Origin: NCEH01 sp040049195
GTDB lineage: Bacteria > Pseudomonadota > Alphaproteobacteria > Rhizobiales > Xanthobacteraceae
Length of the DNA: 64,000 nucleotides
Assembly (NCBI RefSeq): GCF_040049195.1
Contig: NZ_JBDZDL010000002.1
Direction: 5' to 3' (one strand)
A program made the translations under genes and the position numbers. The stretch's first letter is position 1. The number at the start of each line of letters is the position of its first letter. Positions 1-7,868 of this stretch are shown in pieces. Under the pieces are notes generated by a model that saw nothing but the letters and a program-made list of their open reading frames with translations, ran no database searches and was not told the DNA's origin.

Positions 1-555
1 ACCACCCGCGCCGAGCGGGGTCACTTCGCGGTGGCCGAGGTGGAGCCCAAGCGCAAGCTCGCGGAATTCCGCGTGGATGCCGAAGGCCTCATTCCGGTCG
101 GCGCCGAAATCACCGCTGACCACTTCGTTGTGGGCCAGTATGTGGACGTGACCGGCACCACCATCGGCAAGGGCTTTGCCGGCGGTATGAAGCGGCACAA
201 TTTCGGTGGTCTGCGGGCAACCCACGGCGTGTCCATCTCGCACCGCTCCATCGGTTCGACCGGTGGTCGCCAGGATCCCGGCAAGACCTTCAAGAACAAG
301 AAGATGCCGGGCCACATGGGCGACGTTACCGTCACCACCCAGAACCTGAAGGTCGTGATGACCGACGTCGAGCGCGGCCTGATCGCGGTCGAAGGTGCGG
401 TTCCGGGTCATGCCGGCGGCTGGATCATGGTTCGTGATGCGGTCAAGAAGCGTCTGCCCACCGAAGCTCCCAAGCCCGGCGCGTTCAAGCTGCGCGACGG
501 CAATGGCAGCCCGGCCGAGGTGCAGGCTGAAGCGACGAACGGGGAGGGCGCGTGA
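1..555 (+). CDS. rplC: 50S ribosomal protein L3 (uL3), 5' truncated
   Basis: The reading frame is open from base 1, so the N-terminal part lies upstream of the window and the GTG at 31 is an internal valine. The visible part reads through typical L3 sequence (RGHFAV, then EPKRKLAEFRV) and the glycine-rich central loop GGMKRHNFGG that reaches toward the peptidyl transferase centre, ending with an Ala/Glu-rich tail. L3 is an early-assembly 23S rRNA binder. The stop TGA at 553-555 overlaps the ATG of rplD (TGATG), so the two are translationally coupled. rpsJ should lie just upstream, outside the window. Confidence 0.97.
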   Translation, partial: TTRAERGHFAVAEVEPKRKLAEFRVDAEGLIPVGAEITADHFVVGQYVDVTGTTIGKGFAGGMKRHNFGGLRATHGVSISHRSIGSTGGRQDPGKTFKNKKMPGHMGDVTVTTQNLKVVMTDVERGLIAVEGAVPGHAGGWIMVRDAVKKRLPTEAPKPGAFKLRDGNGSPAEVQAEATNGEGA

Positions 556-1175
556 TGGAAATCGCCGTCAAGACGCTCGATGGTACCGACGCAGGTTCGG
601 TGACGCTCTCGGACGAGATTTTCGGTCTCGAGCCCCGTGCGGACATCCTGCACCGGTGCGTGACCTGGCAGTTGTCCCGTCGCCAGGCTGGTACGCACCG
701 CACCAAGGGTCGTTCGGAAATCAACCGCACATCCAAGAAGCTCTATAAGCAGAAGGGCACGGGCAACGCCCGGCACGGTGCGGCGTCTGCGCCGCAGTTC
801 CGTGGCGGCGGCCGCGCCTTCGGTCCGGTCGTGCGGTCCCACGCCATCGACCTGCCGAAGAAGGTGCGGGCCCTCGCGCTGAAGCATGCGCTTTCGTCCA
901 AGGCGAAGGCGGAGCAGATCGTCGTTCTCGACCAGATGTCGCTGACCGACCCCAAGACCAAGGCTCTGAAGGAACAGTTCGCGAAGCTCGGTTGGGCTTC
1001 GGTGCTGATCGTGGACGGCTCCGAAGTGGAGGCGAACGTCGCCATGGCGGCGCGTAACCTCCCTTACGTGGACGTTCTGCCGATCCAGGGCATAAACGTT
1101 TACGACATCCTGCGGCGTGACACCCTGGTCCTGACCAAGGCAGCCGTGGACGCGCTGGAGGCGCGCTTCAAATGA
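555..1175 (+). CDS. rplD: 50S ribosomal protein L4 (uL4)
   Basis: 206 residues, normal for L4. The conserved core GTGNARHG and PQFRGGG, the extended loop that lines the peptide exit tunnel, is present, followed by RSHAIDLPKKVRALALKHALS. In enterobacteria L4 also represses its own S10 operon; no such leader is in view here. The ATG at 555 overlaps the rplC stop; the GTG at 552, one codon earlier, is possible but less likely. The 3' end overlaps the rplW start (ATGA). Confidence 0.97.
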   Translation: MEIAVKTLDGTDAGSVTLSDEIFGLEPRADILHRCVTWQLSRRQAGTHRTKGRSEINRTSKKLYKQKGTGNARHGAASAPQFRGGGRAFGPVVRSHAIDLPKKVRALALKHALSSKAKAEQIVVLDQMSLTDPKTKALKEQFAKLGWASVLIVDGSEVEANVAMAARNLPYVDVLPIQGINVYDILRRDTLVLTKAAVDALEARFK

Positions 1176-1480
1176 GCCCGCAGCGGAACATCGAGCCGCG
1201 TCATTACGACGTGATCCTGTCTCCCGTCATCACCGAGAAGGCGACGGCGGCGAGCGAATTCAACAAGGTCGTCTTCAAGGTCGCCCGCACCGCCACCAAG
1301 CCCCAGATCAAGGAGGCGGTGGAGAAGCTGTTCGACGTGAAGGTGAAGAGCGTCAACACCCTGGTCCGCAAGGGCAAGGTGAAGATCTTCAAAGGCCGCA
1401 AAGGTGTGCAGTCCGACGTGAAGAAGGCGGTCGTGACCCTCGAAGAGGGCCAAACCATCGACGTCACCACGGGCCTGTGA
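1172..1480 (+). CDS. rplW: 50S ribosomal protein L23 (uL23)
   Basis: 102 residues. It starts at the ATG overlapping the rplD stop and shows the L23 signatures HYDVILSPVITEKAT and the loop around VNTLVRKGKVK. L23 sits at the tunnel exit and docks trigger factor and the signal recognition particle. The gene is followed after 22 bases by rplB with a GGGA ribosome site, in normal S10-operon order. Confidence 0.97.
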   Translation: MSPQRNIEPRHYDVILSPVITEKATAASEFNKVVFKVARTATKPQIKEAVEKLFDVKVKSVNTLVRKGKVKIFKGRKGVQSDVKKAVVTLEEGQTIDVTTGL

Positions 1481-1502
1481 GCAGAGGGACGGGAATAAGA
1501 CC

Positions 1503-2336
1503 ATGGCGCTGAAGCATTTCAAGCCGGTCACGCCGAGCCTCCGCCAGCTCGTGATCGTGGACCGCTCCGGCCTCTACAAGGGCAAGCCGGTGAAGACGCT
1601 GACCGAGGGCAAGAGCTCCTCGGGCGGCCGCAACAACAACGGTCGCGTCACGGTTCGTTTCCGTGGCGGCGGCCACAAGCAGACTTACCGTCTGGTGGAC
1701 TTCAAGCGCGCCAAGCGCGACATGGCGGCTGTGGTGGAGCGGATCGAATACGATCCCAACCGTTCGGCCTTCATCGCCCTGGTCAAGTACGAAGACGGTG
1801 ATCTGTCCTATATCCTGGCACCGCAGCGCCTGGCAGTGGGCGATAGCGTGATTGCCGGCGAGCAGGTGGACGTGAAGCCGGGCAATGCCGGCCCGCTGGC
1901 GAACCTGCCGGTCGGCACGATCGTGCATAACGTCGAGCTGAAGATCGGCAAGGGCGGCCAGATGGCCCGTTCGGCTGGCGCCTATGCACAGATCGTTGGC
2001 CGCGACCATGGCTATGTGATCGTTCGCCTGAATTCGGGCGAGCAGCGTCTGGTGCACGGTGCGTGCTACGCGACGGTGGGTGCGGTTTCGAACCCGGACC
2101 ACATGAACATCTCTCTGGGCAAGGCGGGTCGTAACCGCTGGCTCGGACGGAAGCCGCATAACCGCGGCGTGACCATGAACCCGGTCGATCACCCCCACGG
2201 CGGTGGTGAAGGACGTACCTCGGGCGGCCGTCATCCGGTCACCCCGTGGGGCCTCCCGACCAAAGGCAAGAAGACCCGCAACAACAAGGCGACGGATCGG
2301 TTCATCGTGACCAGCCGTCACAAGCGGAAGAAGTGA
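1503..2336 (+). CDS. rplB: 50S ribosomal protein L2 (uL2)
   Basis: 277 residues, standard length. It contains the highly conserved NPVDHPHGGGEGRT segment near the C-terminus, with the histidine important for peptidyl transferase assembly, and the N-terminal GRNNNGRVTVRFRGGGHKQ RNA-binding segment. L2 joins the subunits and binds 23S rRNA. The basic C-terminus ends SRHKRKK. It lies between rplW and rpsS with short spacers, so it is transcribed as part of the S10 operon. Confidence 0.98.
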   Translation: MALKHFKPVTPSLRQLVIVDRSGLYKGKPVKTLTEGKSSSGGRNNNGRVTVRFRGGGHKQTYRLVDFKRAKRDMAAVVERIEYDPNRSAFIALVKYEDGDLSYILAPQRLAVGDSVIAGEQVDVKPGNAGPLANLPVGTIVHNVELKIGKGGQMARSAGAYAQIVGRDHGYVIVRLNSGEQRLVHGACYATVGAVSNPDHMNISLGKAGRNRWLGRKPHNRGVTMNPVDHPHGGGEGRTSGGRHPVTPWGLPTKGKKTRNNKATDRFIVTSRHKRKK

Positions 2337-2347
2337 GGGCCTGACTT

Positions 2348-2626
2348 ATGTCAAGAGCGATTTGGAAGGGCCCGTTCGTCGACGGCTATCTGCTCAAGAA
2401 GGCAGACACCGCGCGTGCTTCGGGTCGCAACGATACGATTAAGATCTGGAGCCGTCGTTCCACGATCCTCCCCCAGTTCGTGGGTCTTACTTTCGGCGTT
2501 TATAACGGCCAGAAGCACGTCCCCGTTTATGTGTCGGAAGACATGGTCGGCCACAAGTTCGGCGAGTTCTCGCCGACCCGTACCTATTACGGGCATGCGG
2601 CCGACAAGAAGTCGAAGCGGCGGTGA
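2348..2626 (+). CDS. rpsS: 30S ribosomal protein S19 (uS19)
   Basis: 92 residues with the S19 hallmarks RAIWKGPFVDGYLLKK at the N-terminus, WSRRSTILPQFVGLTF in the middle, and HKFGEFSPTRTYYGHAADKK at the end. S19 binds the head of the small subunit near S13 and contacts the A-site finger. It starts 11 bases after rplB and ends 6 bases before rplV. Confidence 0.97.
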   Translation: MSRAIWKGPFVDGYLLKKADTARASGRNDTIKIWSRRSTILPQFVGLTFGVYNGQKHVPVYVSEDMVGHKFGEFSPTRTYYGHAADKKSKRR

Positions 2627-2632
2627 TAGGCC

Positions 2633-3013
2633 ATGGGTAAGCAGGCAAAGCCCCGCGCTCTCGCGGACAACGAAGCCAAGGCGGTCGCGCGCAATCTGCG
2701 CGTCTCCCCGCAGAAGCTGAACCTCGTCGCGGGTCTGATCCGCGGCAAGAAGGTGGCCACGGCGCTCGCCGATCTCGAGTTTTCTCGCAAGCGGATCGCT
2801 CGCGATGTGAAGAAGTGCCTCGAGAGCGCGATCGCCAACGCCGAGAACAACCACGAGCTGGACGTCGACGATCTGATCGTTGCCGAAGCGCATGTGGGCA
2901 AGGGTCTGGTGATGAAGCGGTTCTCGCCGCGGGCGCGCGGTCGCGCCTCGCGGATCGAGAAGCCGTTCGCGCAGATCACCATCGTGGTGCGTGAAGTTGA
3001 GGAGCGGGCCTGA
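2633..3013 (+). CDS. rplV: 50S ribosomal protein L22 (uL22)
   Basis: 126 residues. The sequence includes LRVSPQKLNLVAGLIRGK and the C-terminal beta hairpin (VMKRFSPRARGRASRI) that extends into the exit tunnel and is where macrolide-resistance changes fall in other bacteria. The stop TGA overlaps the rpsC ATG at 3013, so synthesis is coupled. Confidence 0.97.
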   Translation: MGKQAKPRALADNEAKAVARNLRVSPQKLNLVAGLIRGKKVATALADLEFSRKRIARDVKKCLESAIANAENNHELDVDDLIVAEAHVGKGLVMKRFSPRARGRASRIEKPFAQITIVVREVEERA

Positions 3014-3756
3014 TGGGTCAGAAGGTCAATCCGATCGGGCTGCGGCTCGGCATCAACCGCACGTGGGACAGCCGCTGGTTCGCCAACAAGGGCGAATACG
3101 GCCAGCTGCTCCACGAGGACATCAAGATCCGCAAGATGCTGTTCAAGCTTCTTAAGCAGGCCGCGGTGTCCAAGGTGGTCATCGAGCGTCCGCACAAGAA
3201 GTGCCGCGTGACGATCCATTCCGCCCGCCCGGGCGTGGTGATCGGCAAGAAGGGCGCCGACATCGACAAGCTTCGCAAGAAGGTTGCCGACATGACCAAG
3301 TCGGAGGTCTTCATCAACATCGTCGAGATCCGCAAGCCGGAAATCGATGCGCGGTTGGTGGCGGAATCCATTGCTCAGCAGCTGGAGCGCCGCGTTGCGT
3401 TCCGCCGCGCCATGAAGCGCGCCGTTCAGTCGGCGATGCGTCTCGGCGCCGAGGGCATCCGGATCAACTGCTCCGGCCGTCTTGGTGGAGCTGAGATTGC
3501 GCGCCTTGAATGGTACCGCGAAGGCCGCGTGCCCTTGCATACCTTGCGCGCCGACGTGGATTACGGCACCGCCACCGCCTTCACGACCTACGGGACGTGC
3601 GGCGTGAAGGTGTGGGTCTTCAAGGGTGAAATCCTCGAGCACGATCCCATGGCCCAGGACAAGCGCCTGGCCGAGAGTGACGGCCCGAGCGGGCGTCCGC
3701 CCCGGCGTGAACGTGATCGCGACCATGGTCGTGACCGCGATCGCGACGCGGCCTGA
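3013..3756 (+). CDS. rpsC: 30S ribosomal protein S3 (uS3)
   Basis: 247 residues. It carries an N-terminal domain, a KH type 2 domain with the GVVIGKKGADIDKLR loop (about residues 75-90), and the C-terminal S3 domain. S3 forms part of the mRNA entry helicase with S4 and S5. The last 25 or so residues form a low-complexity Arg/Asp tail (RDRDHGRDRDRD) beyond the folded domain. The start overlaps the rplV stop. Confidence 0.97.
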   Translation: MGQKVNPIGLRLGINRTWDSRWFANKGEYGQLLHEDIKIRKMLFKLLKQAAVSKVVIERPHKKCRVTIHSARPGVVIGKKGADIDKLRKKVADMTKSEVFINIVEIRKPEIDARLVAESIAQQLERRVAFRRAMKRAVQSAMRLGAEGIRINCSGRLGGAEIARLEWYREGRVPLHTLRADVDYGTATAFTTYGTCGVKVWVFKGEILEHDPMAQDKRLAESDGPSGRPPRRERDRDHGRDRDRDAA

Positions 3757-3785
3757 CGCTCGAGCAGAGAGAAAGGCGATAAGCC

Positions 3786-4199
3786 ATGCTGCAACCCAAG
3801 CGCACGAAATTCCGCAAGCAGTTCAAGGGACGCATTCACGGCGTCGCTAAGGGCGGCACGGAACTGAATTTTGGCGAATTCGGCCTGAAGGCGCTCGAGC
3901 CCGAGCGCGTGACGGCCCGCCAGATCGAGGCCGCGCGTCGCGCACTGACCCGTCACATGAAGCGTGCCGGTCGCGTGTGGATCCGCGTTTTCCCCGATGT
4001 GCCCGTGACCTCCAAGCCCACCGAAGTTCGTATGGGTAAGGGCAAGGGCGCCCCGGAATATTGGGCGGCCAAGATCAAGCCCGGCCGCATCATGTTTGAA
4101 ATCGACGGTGTCAGCGTCGAGACGGCCCGTGAGGCTCTCACGCTCGCCGCCGCGAAACTGCCCATTAAGACGCGCTTCATTCAGCGCATCGCCGAGTGA
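3786..4199 (+). CDS. rplP: 50S ribosomal protein L16 (uL16)
   Basis: 137 residues, starting MLQPKRTKFRKQFKGRIHG, a universal L16 N-terminus. It also has RMGKGKGAPEYWAAKIKPGR, the loop that reaches toward the A and P sites and in many bacteria carries a hydroxylated arginine. It is late-assembling and needed for peptidyl transferase activity. A GAGAGAAAGG purine-rich ribosome site lies 5' of the ATG. Confidence 0.97.
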   Translation: MLQPKRTKFRKQFKGRIHGVAKGGTELNFGEFGLKALEPERVTARQIEAARRALTRHMKRAGRVWIRVFPDVPVTSKPTEVRMGKGKGAPEYWAAKIKPGRIMFEIDGVSVETAREALTLAAAKLPIKTRFIQRIAE

Positions 4200-4209
4200 G
4201 GAGAGGCTC

Positions 4210-4419
4210 ATGAAAGCCGAGGACGTTCGGGCCCTCAGCCCCGATCAGCTCGCCGATGAGCTGCTGAAGCTGAAGAAGGAACAGTTCAACCTGCGCTTCC
4301 AGAAGGCGACGGGTCAGCTGGAGAACACGGCGCGGTCCAAGGAGATCCGTCGCGATATCGCGCGGGTCAAGACCGTGCAGACCACCAAGCGCGGCGCGGC
4401 CGCGTCGAAGGCGAAGTGA
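4210..4419 (+). CDS. rpmC: 50S ribosomal protein L29 (uL29)
   Basis: 69 residues, small and strongly helical (MKAEDVRALSPDQLADELLKL, then KKEQFNLRFQKATGQLENTA). An upstream in-frame extension exists, but GGAGAGG at 4199-4206 places the start at ATG 4210. L29 forms a two-helix bundle beside L23 at the tunnel exit. The C-terminus is Lys/Ala-rich. Confidence 0.96.
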   Translation: MKAEDVRALSPDQLADELLKLKKEQFNLRFQKATGQLENTARSKEIRRDIARVKTVQTTKRGAAASKAK

Positions 4420-4426
4420 GGGAACG

Positions 4427-4675
4427 ATGCCGAAGCGCGTGCTCCAAGGCGTCGTGGTGAGCGACAAGCAGGACAAGACGGTGGTGGTCCGGGTGGAGCG
4501 TCGCTTCACTCACCCGCTGCTGAAGAAGACCGTTCGTCGGTCCAAGAAGTATCACGCGCATGATGCGGACAATTCGTATCATGTGGGCGATATCGTTTGG
4601 ATCGAGGAGCATCGGCCTCTGTCAAAGCTGAAGAACTGGATCGTGGTCCAGGGCGAGAAGCGGGCCGAGGTCTAA
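4427..4675 (+). CDS. rpsQ: 30S ribosomal protein S17 (uS17)
   Basis: 82 residues, an OB-fold S17 with VVSDKQDKTVVVRVERRFTHP and the loop KKYHAHD. It binds 16S rRNA early in assembly. It begins 7 bases after rpmC behind GTGAGGGAACG. It is followed by an unusually long 158-base spacer before rplN. Confidence 0.97.
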   Translation: MPKRVLQGVVVSDKQDKTVVVRVERRFTHPLLKKTVRRSKKYHAHDADNSYHVGDIVWIEEHRPLSKLKNWIVVQGEKRAEV

Positions 4676-4749
4676 AAACGAAGCGCTCCGATGCTGGGTC
4701 CGTCGAGTTCGGGACGCCTGGACCGAGTGGAGACCGCATCGCAGTGATA

Positions 4750-4805
4750 ACCGTGTACCGATGAGCGGGCACGGTATGTGGAACGGGCAATGCCGGCTTG
4801 CCGGC
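4750..4805 (+). other. Two small inverted repeats in the rpsQ-rplN spacer
   Basis: The 158-base gap between rpsQ and rplN contains ACCGTG (4750-4755) pairing with CACGGT (4770-4775), and GCCGG (4792-4796) pairing with CCGGC (4801-4805) around a CUUG tetraloop. No T-run follows, so these look like RNA structural or regulatory elements, not terminators. Their function is unknown. Confidence 0.4.
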
Positions 4806-4833
4806 GGCGCTGGATGACGAGAACAGGTGCGTC

Positions 4834-5202
4834 ATGATCCAGATGCAGACCAATCTCGACGTGGCGGACAATTCCGGCGCGCGTCGCGTCATGTGCATCA
4901 AGGTGCTGGGCGGGTCCAAGCGGAAGTATGCTCACGTTGGCGACATCATCGTGGTGTCGGTCAAGGAAGCAATTCCGCGTGGCCGCGTTAAGAAGGGCGA
5001 TGTCATGAAGGCCGTCGTGGTGCGCACGGCCAAGGACATCCGCCGCGTCGATGGTTCTGTGATCCGCTTCGACCGCAATGCGGCCGTGCTGATCAACAAT
5101 CAGAAAGAGCCGGTGGGCACTCGTATCTTCGGACCGGTTCCGCGCGAGCTCCGCGCCAAGAACCATATGAAGATCATCTCGCTGGCGCCGGAGGTGCTGT
5201 GA
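4834..5202 (+). CDS. rplN: 50S ribosomal protein L14 (uL14)
   Basis: 122 residues, the standard length. It starts MIQMQTNLDVADNSGARR, the universal L14 N-terminus, which fixes the start at ATG 4834 despite a weak AGG ribosome site and an open frame upstream. It shows KVLGGSKRKYAHVGD and ends RELRAKNHMKIISLAPEVL. It is the first gene of the classical spc operon. Its TGA overlaps the ATG of rplX. Confidence 0.97.
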   Translation: MIQMQTNLDVADNSGARRVMCIKVLGGSKRKYAHVGDIIVVSVKEAIPRGRVKKGDVMKAVVVRTAKDIRRVDGSVIRFDRNAAVLINNQKEPVGTRIFGPVPRELRAKNHMKIISLAPEVL

Positions 5203-5519
5203 TGGCGGCGAAGATCAAAAAGGGCGACAAGGTCGTCGTTCTCATCGGCCGCGATAAGGGTCGCACCGGCGAGGTTATTCAGGTGATGCCGAAGGAGGAG
5301 CGCGCGCTCGTCCGTGGCGTCAATATCGTCAAGCGCCACCAGCGCCAGACGGCGGACAAGGAAGGCGGGATCATCTCCAAGGAGGCTCCTGTCCATCTGT
5401 CCAACCTTGCGGTCGCCGACCCCAAGGACGGCAAGCCGACCCGCGTCGGCTTCCAGGTGCTGGAAGACGGGACCAAGGTCCGCGTGGCCAAGCGTTCCGG
5501 GGAGAGGATCGATGGCTGA
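5202..5519 (+). CDS. rplX: 50S ribosomal protein L24 (uL24)
   Basis: 105 residues with an N-terminal KOW motif (KKGDKVVVLIGRDKGRTGEV). It is an assembly initiator of the large subunit. ATG 5202 overlaps the rplN stop (TGATG); a GTG one codon earlier is an alternative. The last eight bases overlap the rplE start. Confidence 0.96.
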   Translation: MAAKIKKGDKVVVLIGRDKGRTGEVIQVMPKEERALVRGVNIVKRHQRQTADKEGGIISKEAPVHLSNLAVADPKDGKPTRVGFQVLEDGTKVRVAKRSGERIDG

Positions 5520-6069
5520 GGTGAGTTATACCCCCCGGCTGCGTACGCACTACGACGAAGTCGTGCGCCCGAAGCTGATCGAGCAGTTCGGCTATAAGAA
5601 CCCGCTGCAGGTTCCGGCGATCGAGAAGATCGTCATAAACATGGGCGTCGGCGAAGCCACTGCCGACACCAAGAAGGCGACGACCGCCGCTGCGGACCTC
5701 GCGCGCATCGCCGGCCAGAAGCCGGTTCTGACGCGGGCGCGCAAGGCGATCTCGAACTTCAAGCTGCGCGAGAACCAGCCGGTTGGCGCGAAGGTCACTC
5801 TTCGCAAGGCGCGCATGTTCGAGTTTCTGGACCGCCTGGTCACCATCGCGCTGCCGCGCGTCCGGGACTTCCGCGGCCTGAACCCGAAGAGCTTCGATGG
5901 CCGCGGCAACTATGCCATGGGCATCAAGGAGCACATCGTGTTCCCCGAGATCAACTATGACCAGGTCGAGCAGGTCTGGGGCATGGACATCATCGTGTGC
6001 ACGACGGCGAAGACGGACGACGAGGCGCGGGCTCTGCTGCGCGCTTTCGACTTCCCCTTCCGCCAGTGA
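5512..6069 (+). CDS. rplE: 50S ribosomal protein L5 (uL5)
   Basis: 185 residues. The frame stays open far upstream inside rplX, but ATG 5512 with GGGGAGAGG just before it gives the normal L5 start (MAEVSYTPRL). Signatures are VINMGVGEA, the ARKAISNFKLRE segment and FPEINYDQVEQVWGMDI. L5 binds 5S rRNA with L18. It overlaps rplX by eight bases. Confidence 0.97.
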   Translation: MAEVSYTPRLRTHYDEVVRPKLIEQFGYKNPLQVPAIEKIVINMGVGEATADTKKATTAAADLARIAGQKPVLTRARKAISNFKLRENQPVGAKVTLRKARMFEFLDRLVTIALPRVRDFRGLNPKSFDGRGNYAMGIKEHIVFPEINYDQVEQVWGMDIIVCTTAKTDDEARALLRAFDFPFRQ

Positions 6070-6088
6070 CGGTATAGAAGAGGCGATT

Positions 6089-6121
6089 CGCGCCTGGGTC
6101 GGGTTTTCCCCGCCAGGCGCG
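6089..6121 (+). other. Stem-loop between rplE and rpsN
   Basis: CGCGCCTGG (6089-6097) pairs perfectly with CCAGGCGCG (6113-6121), and an inner CGGG/CCCG can extend the stem around a T-rich loop. It is followed by TTTCCCTCT, so it could be a weak terminator, an attenuator or a processing site in the spc operon. Function is inferred only from its shape and position. Confidence 0.5.
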
Positions 6122-6207
6122 TTTCCCTCTCAAATCAAGAGAAGGTTGTGATTTTCCGGCTGTGGAGGGGTTTTGGCCTCTTCAGACGCGGAGAACAGGA
6201 GCAAGAC

Positions 6208-6513
6208 ATGGCGAAGAAGAGCGCGATCGAGACAAACGAGCGTCGCCGCAAGCTCTCCAAGAGCTTGGCCGGTAAGCGCGCGGGTCTGAAGGCGATCGTG
6301 AACGACAAGACCCTGCCGATCGAGGAGCGGTTTGCCGCCACCCTCAAGCTCGCGCAGATGCCGCGGAATTCCGCGCAGATCCGCGTGCGCAACCGGTGCG
6401 AAGTGACCGGGCGCCCCCGCGCGTTCTACCGCAAGCTCAAGATGAGCCGTATCGCGCTGCGCGAACTCGGGTCCCAGGGACTTGTCCCCGGTCTCGTGAA
6501 GTCGAGCTGGTGA
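6208..6513 (+). CDS. rpsN: 30S ribosomal protein S14 (uS14), long zinc-free form
   Basis: 101 residues, the long form of S14. It lacks the CxxC pairs of the zinc-binding type; the single cysteine is in NRCEVTGRPR. The C-terminus LRELGSQGLVPGLVKSSW is characteristic. It lies between rplE and rpsH as usual. ATG 6208 follows GGAGCAAGAC; an upstream in-frame ATG at 6148 would add an unrelated leader. Confidence 0.97.
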   Translation: MAKKSAIETNERRRKLSKSLAGKRAGLKAIVNDKTLPIEERFAATLKLAQMPRNSAQIRVRNRCEVTGRPRAFYRKLKMSRIALRELGSQGLVPGLVKSSW

Positions 6514-6523
6514 GGAGAGGCTC

Positions 6524-6922
6524 ATGTCCATCAACGATCCCATCAGCGATCTGATCACCCGTATCCGCAACGCCCAGATGCGGCGCAAGGAGAAGACCTC
6601 GACCCCCGGTTCGCGCCTGCGCGCAAGCCTGCTCGATGTTCTCCGCGACGAAGGGTATATCCGCGGCTACACCTCGACCGATCACGGCAATGGCCGGACC
6701 GAGTTCGAGATTGAGCTCAAGTATTTCGACGGTCAGCCGGTCATTCGCGAAATCAAGCGCGTGTCCAAGCCCGGCCGCCGGGTTTATGCGTCCGTCAAGA
6801 CCCTCCCGCGCGTTGCGAATGGTCTTGGCATTGCAGTTGTTTCCACGCCCCAGGGCGTGATGGCCGACCACGACGCCCGCGACAAGAATGTCGGCGGCGA
6901 AGTGCTCTGCACGGTGTTCTGA
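6524..6922 (+). CDS. rpsH: 30S ribosomal protein S8 (uS8)
   Basis: 132 residues, starting MSINDPISDLITRIRNAQ and ending with GGEVLCTVF, both typical of S8. S8 is a primary 16S rRNA binder and in enterobacteria the translational repressor of the spc operon. Spacing to rpsN is 10 bases with GGAGAGG before the ATG. Confidence 0.97.
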   Translation: MSINDPISDLITRIRNAQMRRKEKTSTPGSRLRASLLDVLRDEGYIRGYTSTDHGNGRTEFEIELKYFDGQPVIREIKRVSKPGRRVYASVKTLPRVANGLGIAVVSTPQGVMADHDARDKNVGGEVLCTVF

Positions 6923-6941
6923 GCGAGCGACGGAGAGAAAC

Positions 6942-7475
6942 ATGTCGAAGATCGGCAAGCATCCCGTCGCCATTCCCGCCGGCGTCAATGTCAGCGTGGA
7001 CGGTCAGACGGTGAAGGTGAAGGGCCCCAAGGGCGCCCTCGAAATGACTCTCGTGGAAGAAGTGCTGGCGGAGCTGAATGGCGCCGAACTGCAAGTCTCC
7101 ATGCGCGGTGAGACGCAGCGCCATCGGGCGATGTGGGGCATGTCCCGCACCCTGGTTGCCAACCTCGTCGAAGGCGTGACGAAGGGTTTCGAGAAGAAGC
7201 TCGAAATCACCGGCGTCGGCTACAAGGCCGCGGCTGCCGGCAAGAGCCTCAACCTGTCGCTCGGCTATAGCCACGACGTGATCTATGCGATCCCGGAAGG
7301 GATCCAGATCACGACCCCGAAGCCCACGGAAGTGCTGGTTTCGGGCGTGGACAAGCAGAAGGTCGGTCAGGTGGCTGCCGAGATCCGTGAGTTCCGCGGC
7401 CCCGAGCCCTATAAGGGCAAGGGCGTCAAATACGCTGGCGAATTTATCTTCCGCAAGGAAGGCAAGAAGAAGTAA
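6942..7475 (+). CDS. rplF: 50S ribosomal protein L6 (uL6)
   Basis: 177 residues with two tandem L6 domains. The N-terminus MSKIGKHPVAIPAGV and the C-terminal segment around PEPYKGKGVKYAGE are diagnostic. L6 binds the sarcin-ricin region. An in-frame extension to 6888 exists within rpsH, but ATG 6942 follows GGAGAGAAAC. Confidence 0.97.
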   Translation: MSKIGKHPVAIPAGVNVSVDGQTVKVKGPKGALEMTLVEEVLAELNGAELQVSMRGETQRHRAMWGMSRTLVANLVEGVTKGFEKKLEITGVGYKAAAAGKSLNLSLGYSHDVIYAIPEGIQITTPKPTEVLVSGVDKQKVGQVAAEIREFRGPEPYKGKGVKYAGEFIFRKEGKKK

Positions 7476-7487
7476 CGGAGGCGAACC

Positions 7488-7850
7488 ATGGCTAAGGATT
7501 TGGAGGCGCTGGCGCGCCGCAAGGCCAAGGTGCGCCGTGCGATTCGCGTTGCGGCCAACGGGCGTCCCCGCCTGTCGGTGCACCGCACCTCGCAGCACAT
7601 CTATGCGCAGATCATCGACGATGCGAAGGGCGAGACCGTAGCGGCCGCGTCCAGCCTCGAAAAGGACCTGCGCGGCACCCTGAAGACCGGCGCAGACACC
7701 GAGGCCGCCAAGGCCATCGGCAAGCTGGTTGCTGAGCGTGCGGCGGCGAAGGGCGTGACCGCGGTCGTGTTCGACCGTGGCGCATATATCTATCATGGGC
7801 GCGTCAAGGCGCTCGCTGAGGGCGCCCGTGAAGGCGGCCTTCAGTTCTGA
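7488..7850 (+). CDS. rplR: 50S ribosomal protein L18 (uL18)
   Basis: 120 residues. It has RPRLSVHRTSQHIYAQIIDD and the C-terminal FDRGAYIYHGRVKALAEGAREGGL of L18. It forms the central protuberance with L5 and 5S rRNA. The GGAGG ribosome site is at 7476-7480, and spacing to its neighbours is 12 and 18 bases. Confidence 0.97.
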   Translation: MAKDLEALARRKAKVRRAIRVAANGRPRLSVHRTSQHIYAQIIDDAKGETVAAASSLEKDLRGTLKTGADTEAAKAIGKLVAERAAAKGVTAVVFDRGAYIYHGRVKALAEGAREGGLQF

Positions 7851-7868
7851 CGCGAAGGACGTAGCGAA

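Noticed and set aside
3650..3756. The Arg/Asp tail of rpsC as a frameshift artefact
   Set aside because: The frame ends normally before rplP, and low-complexity C-terminal tails on S3 occur in this group.
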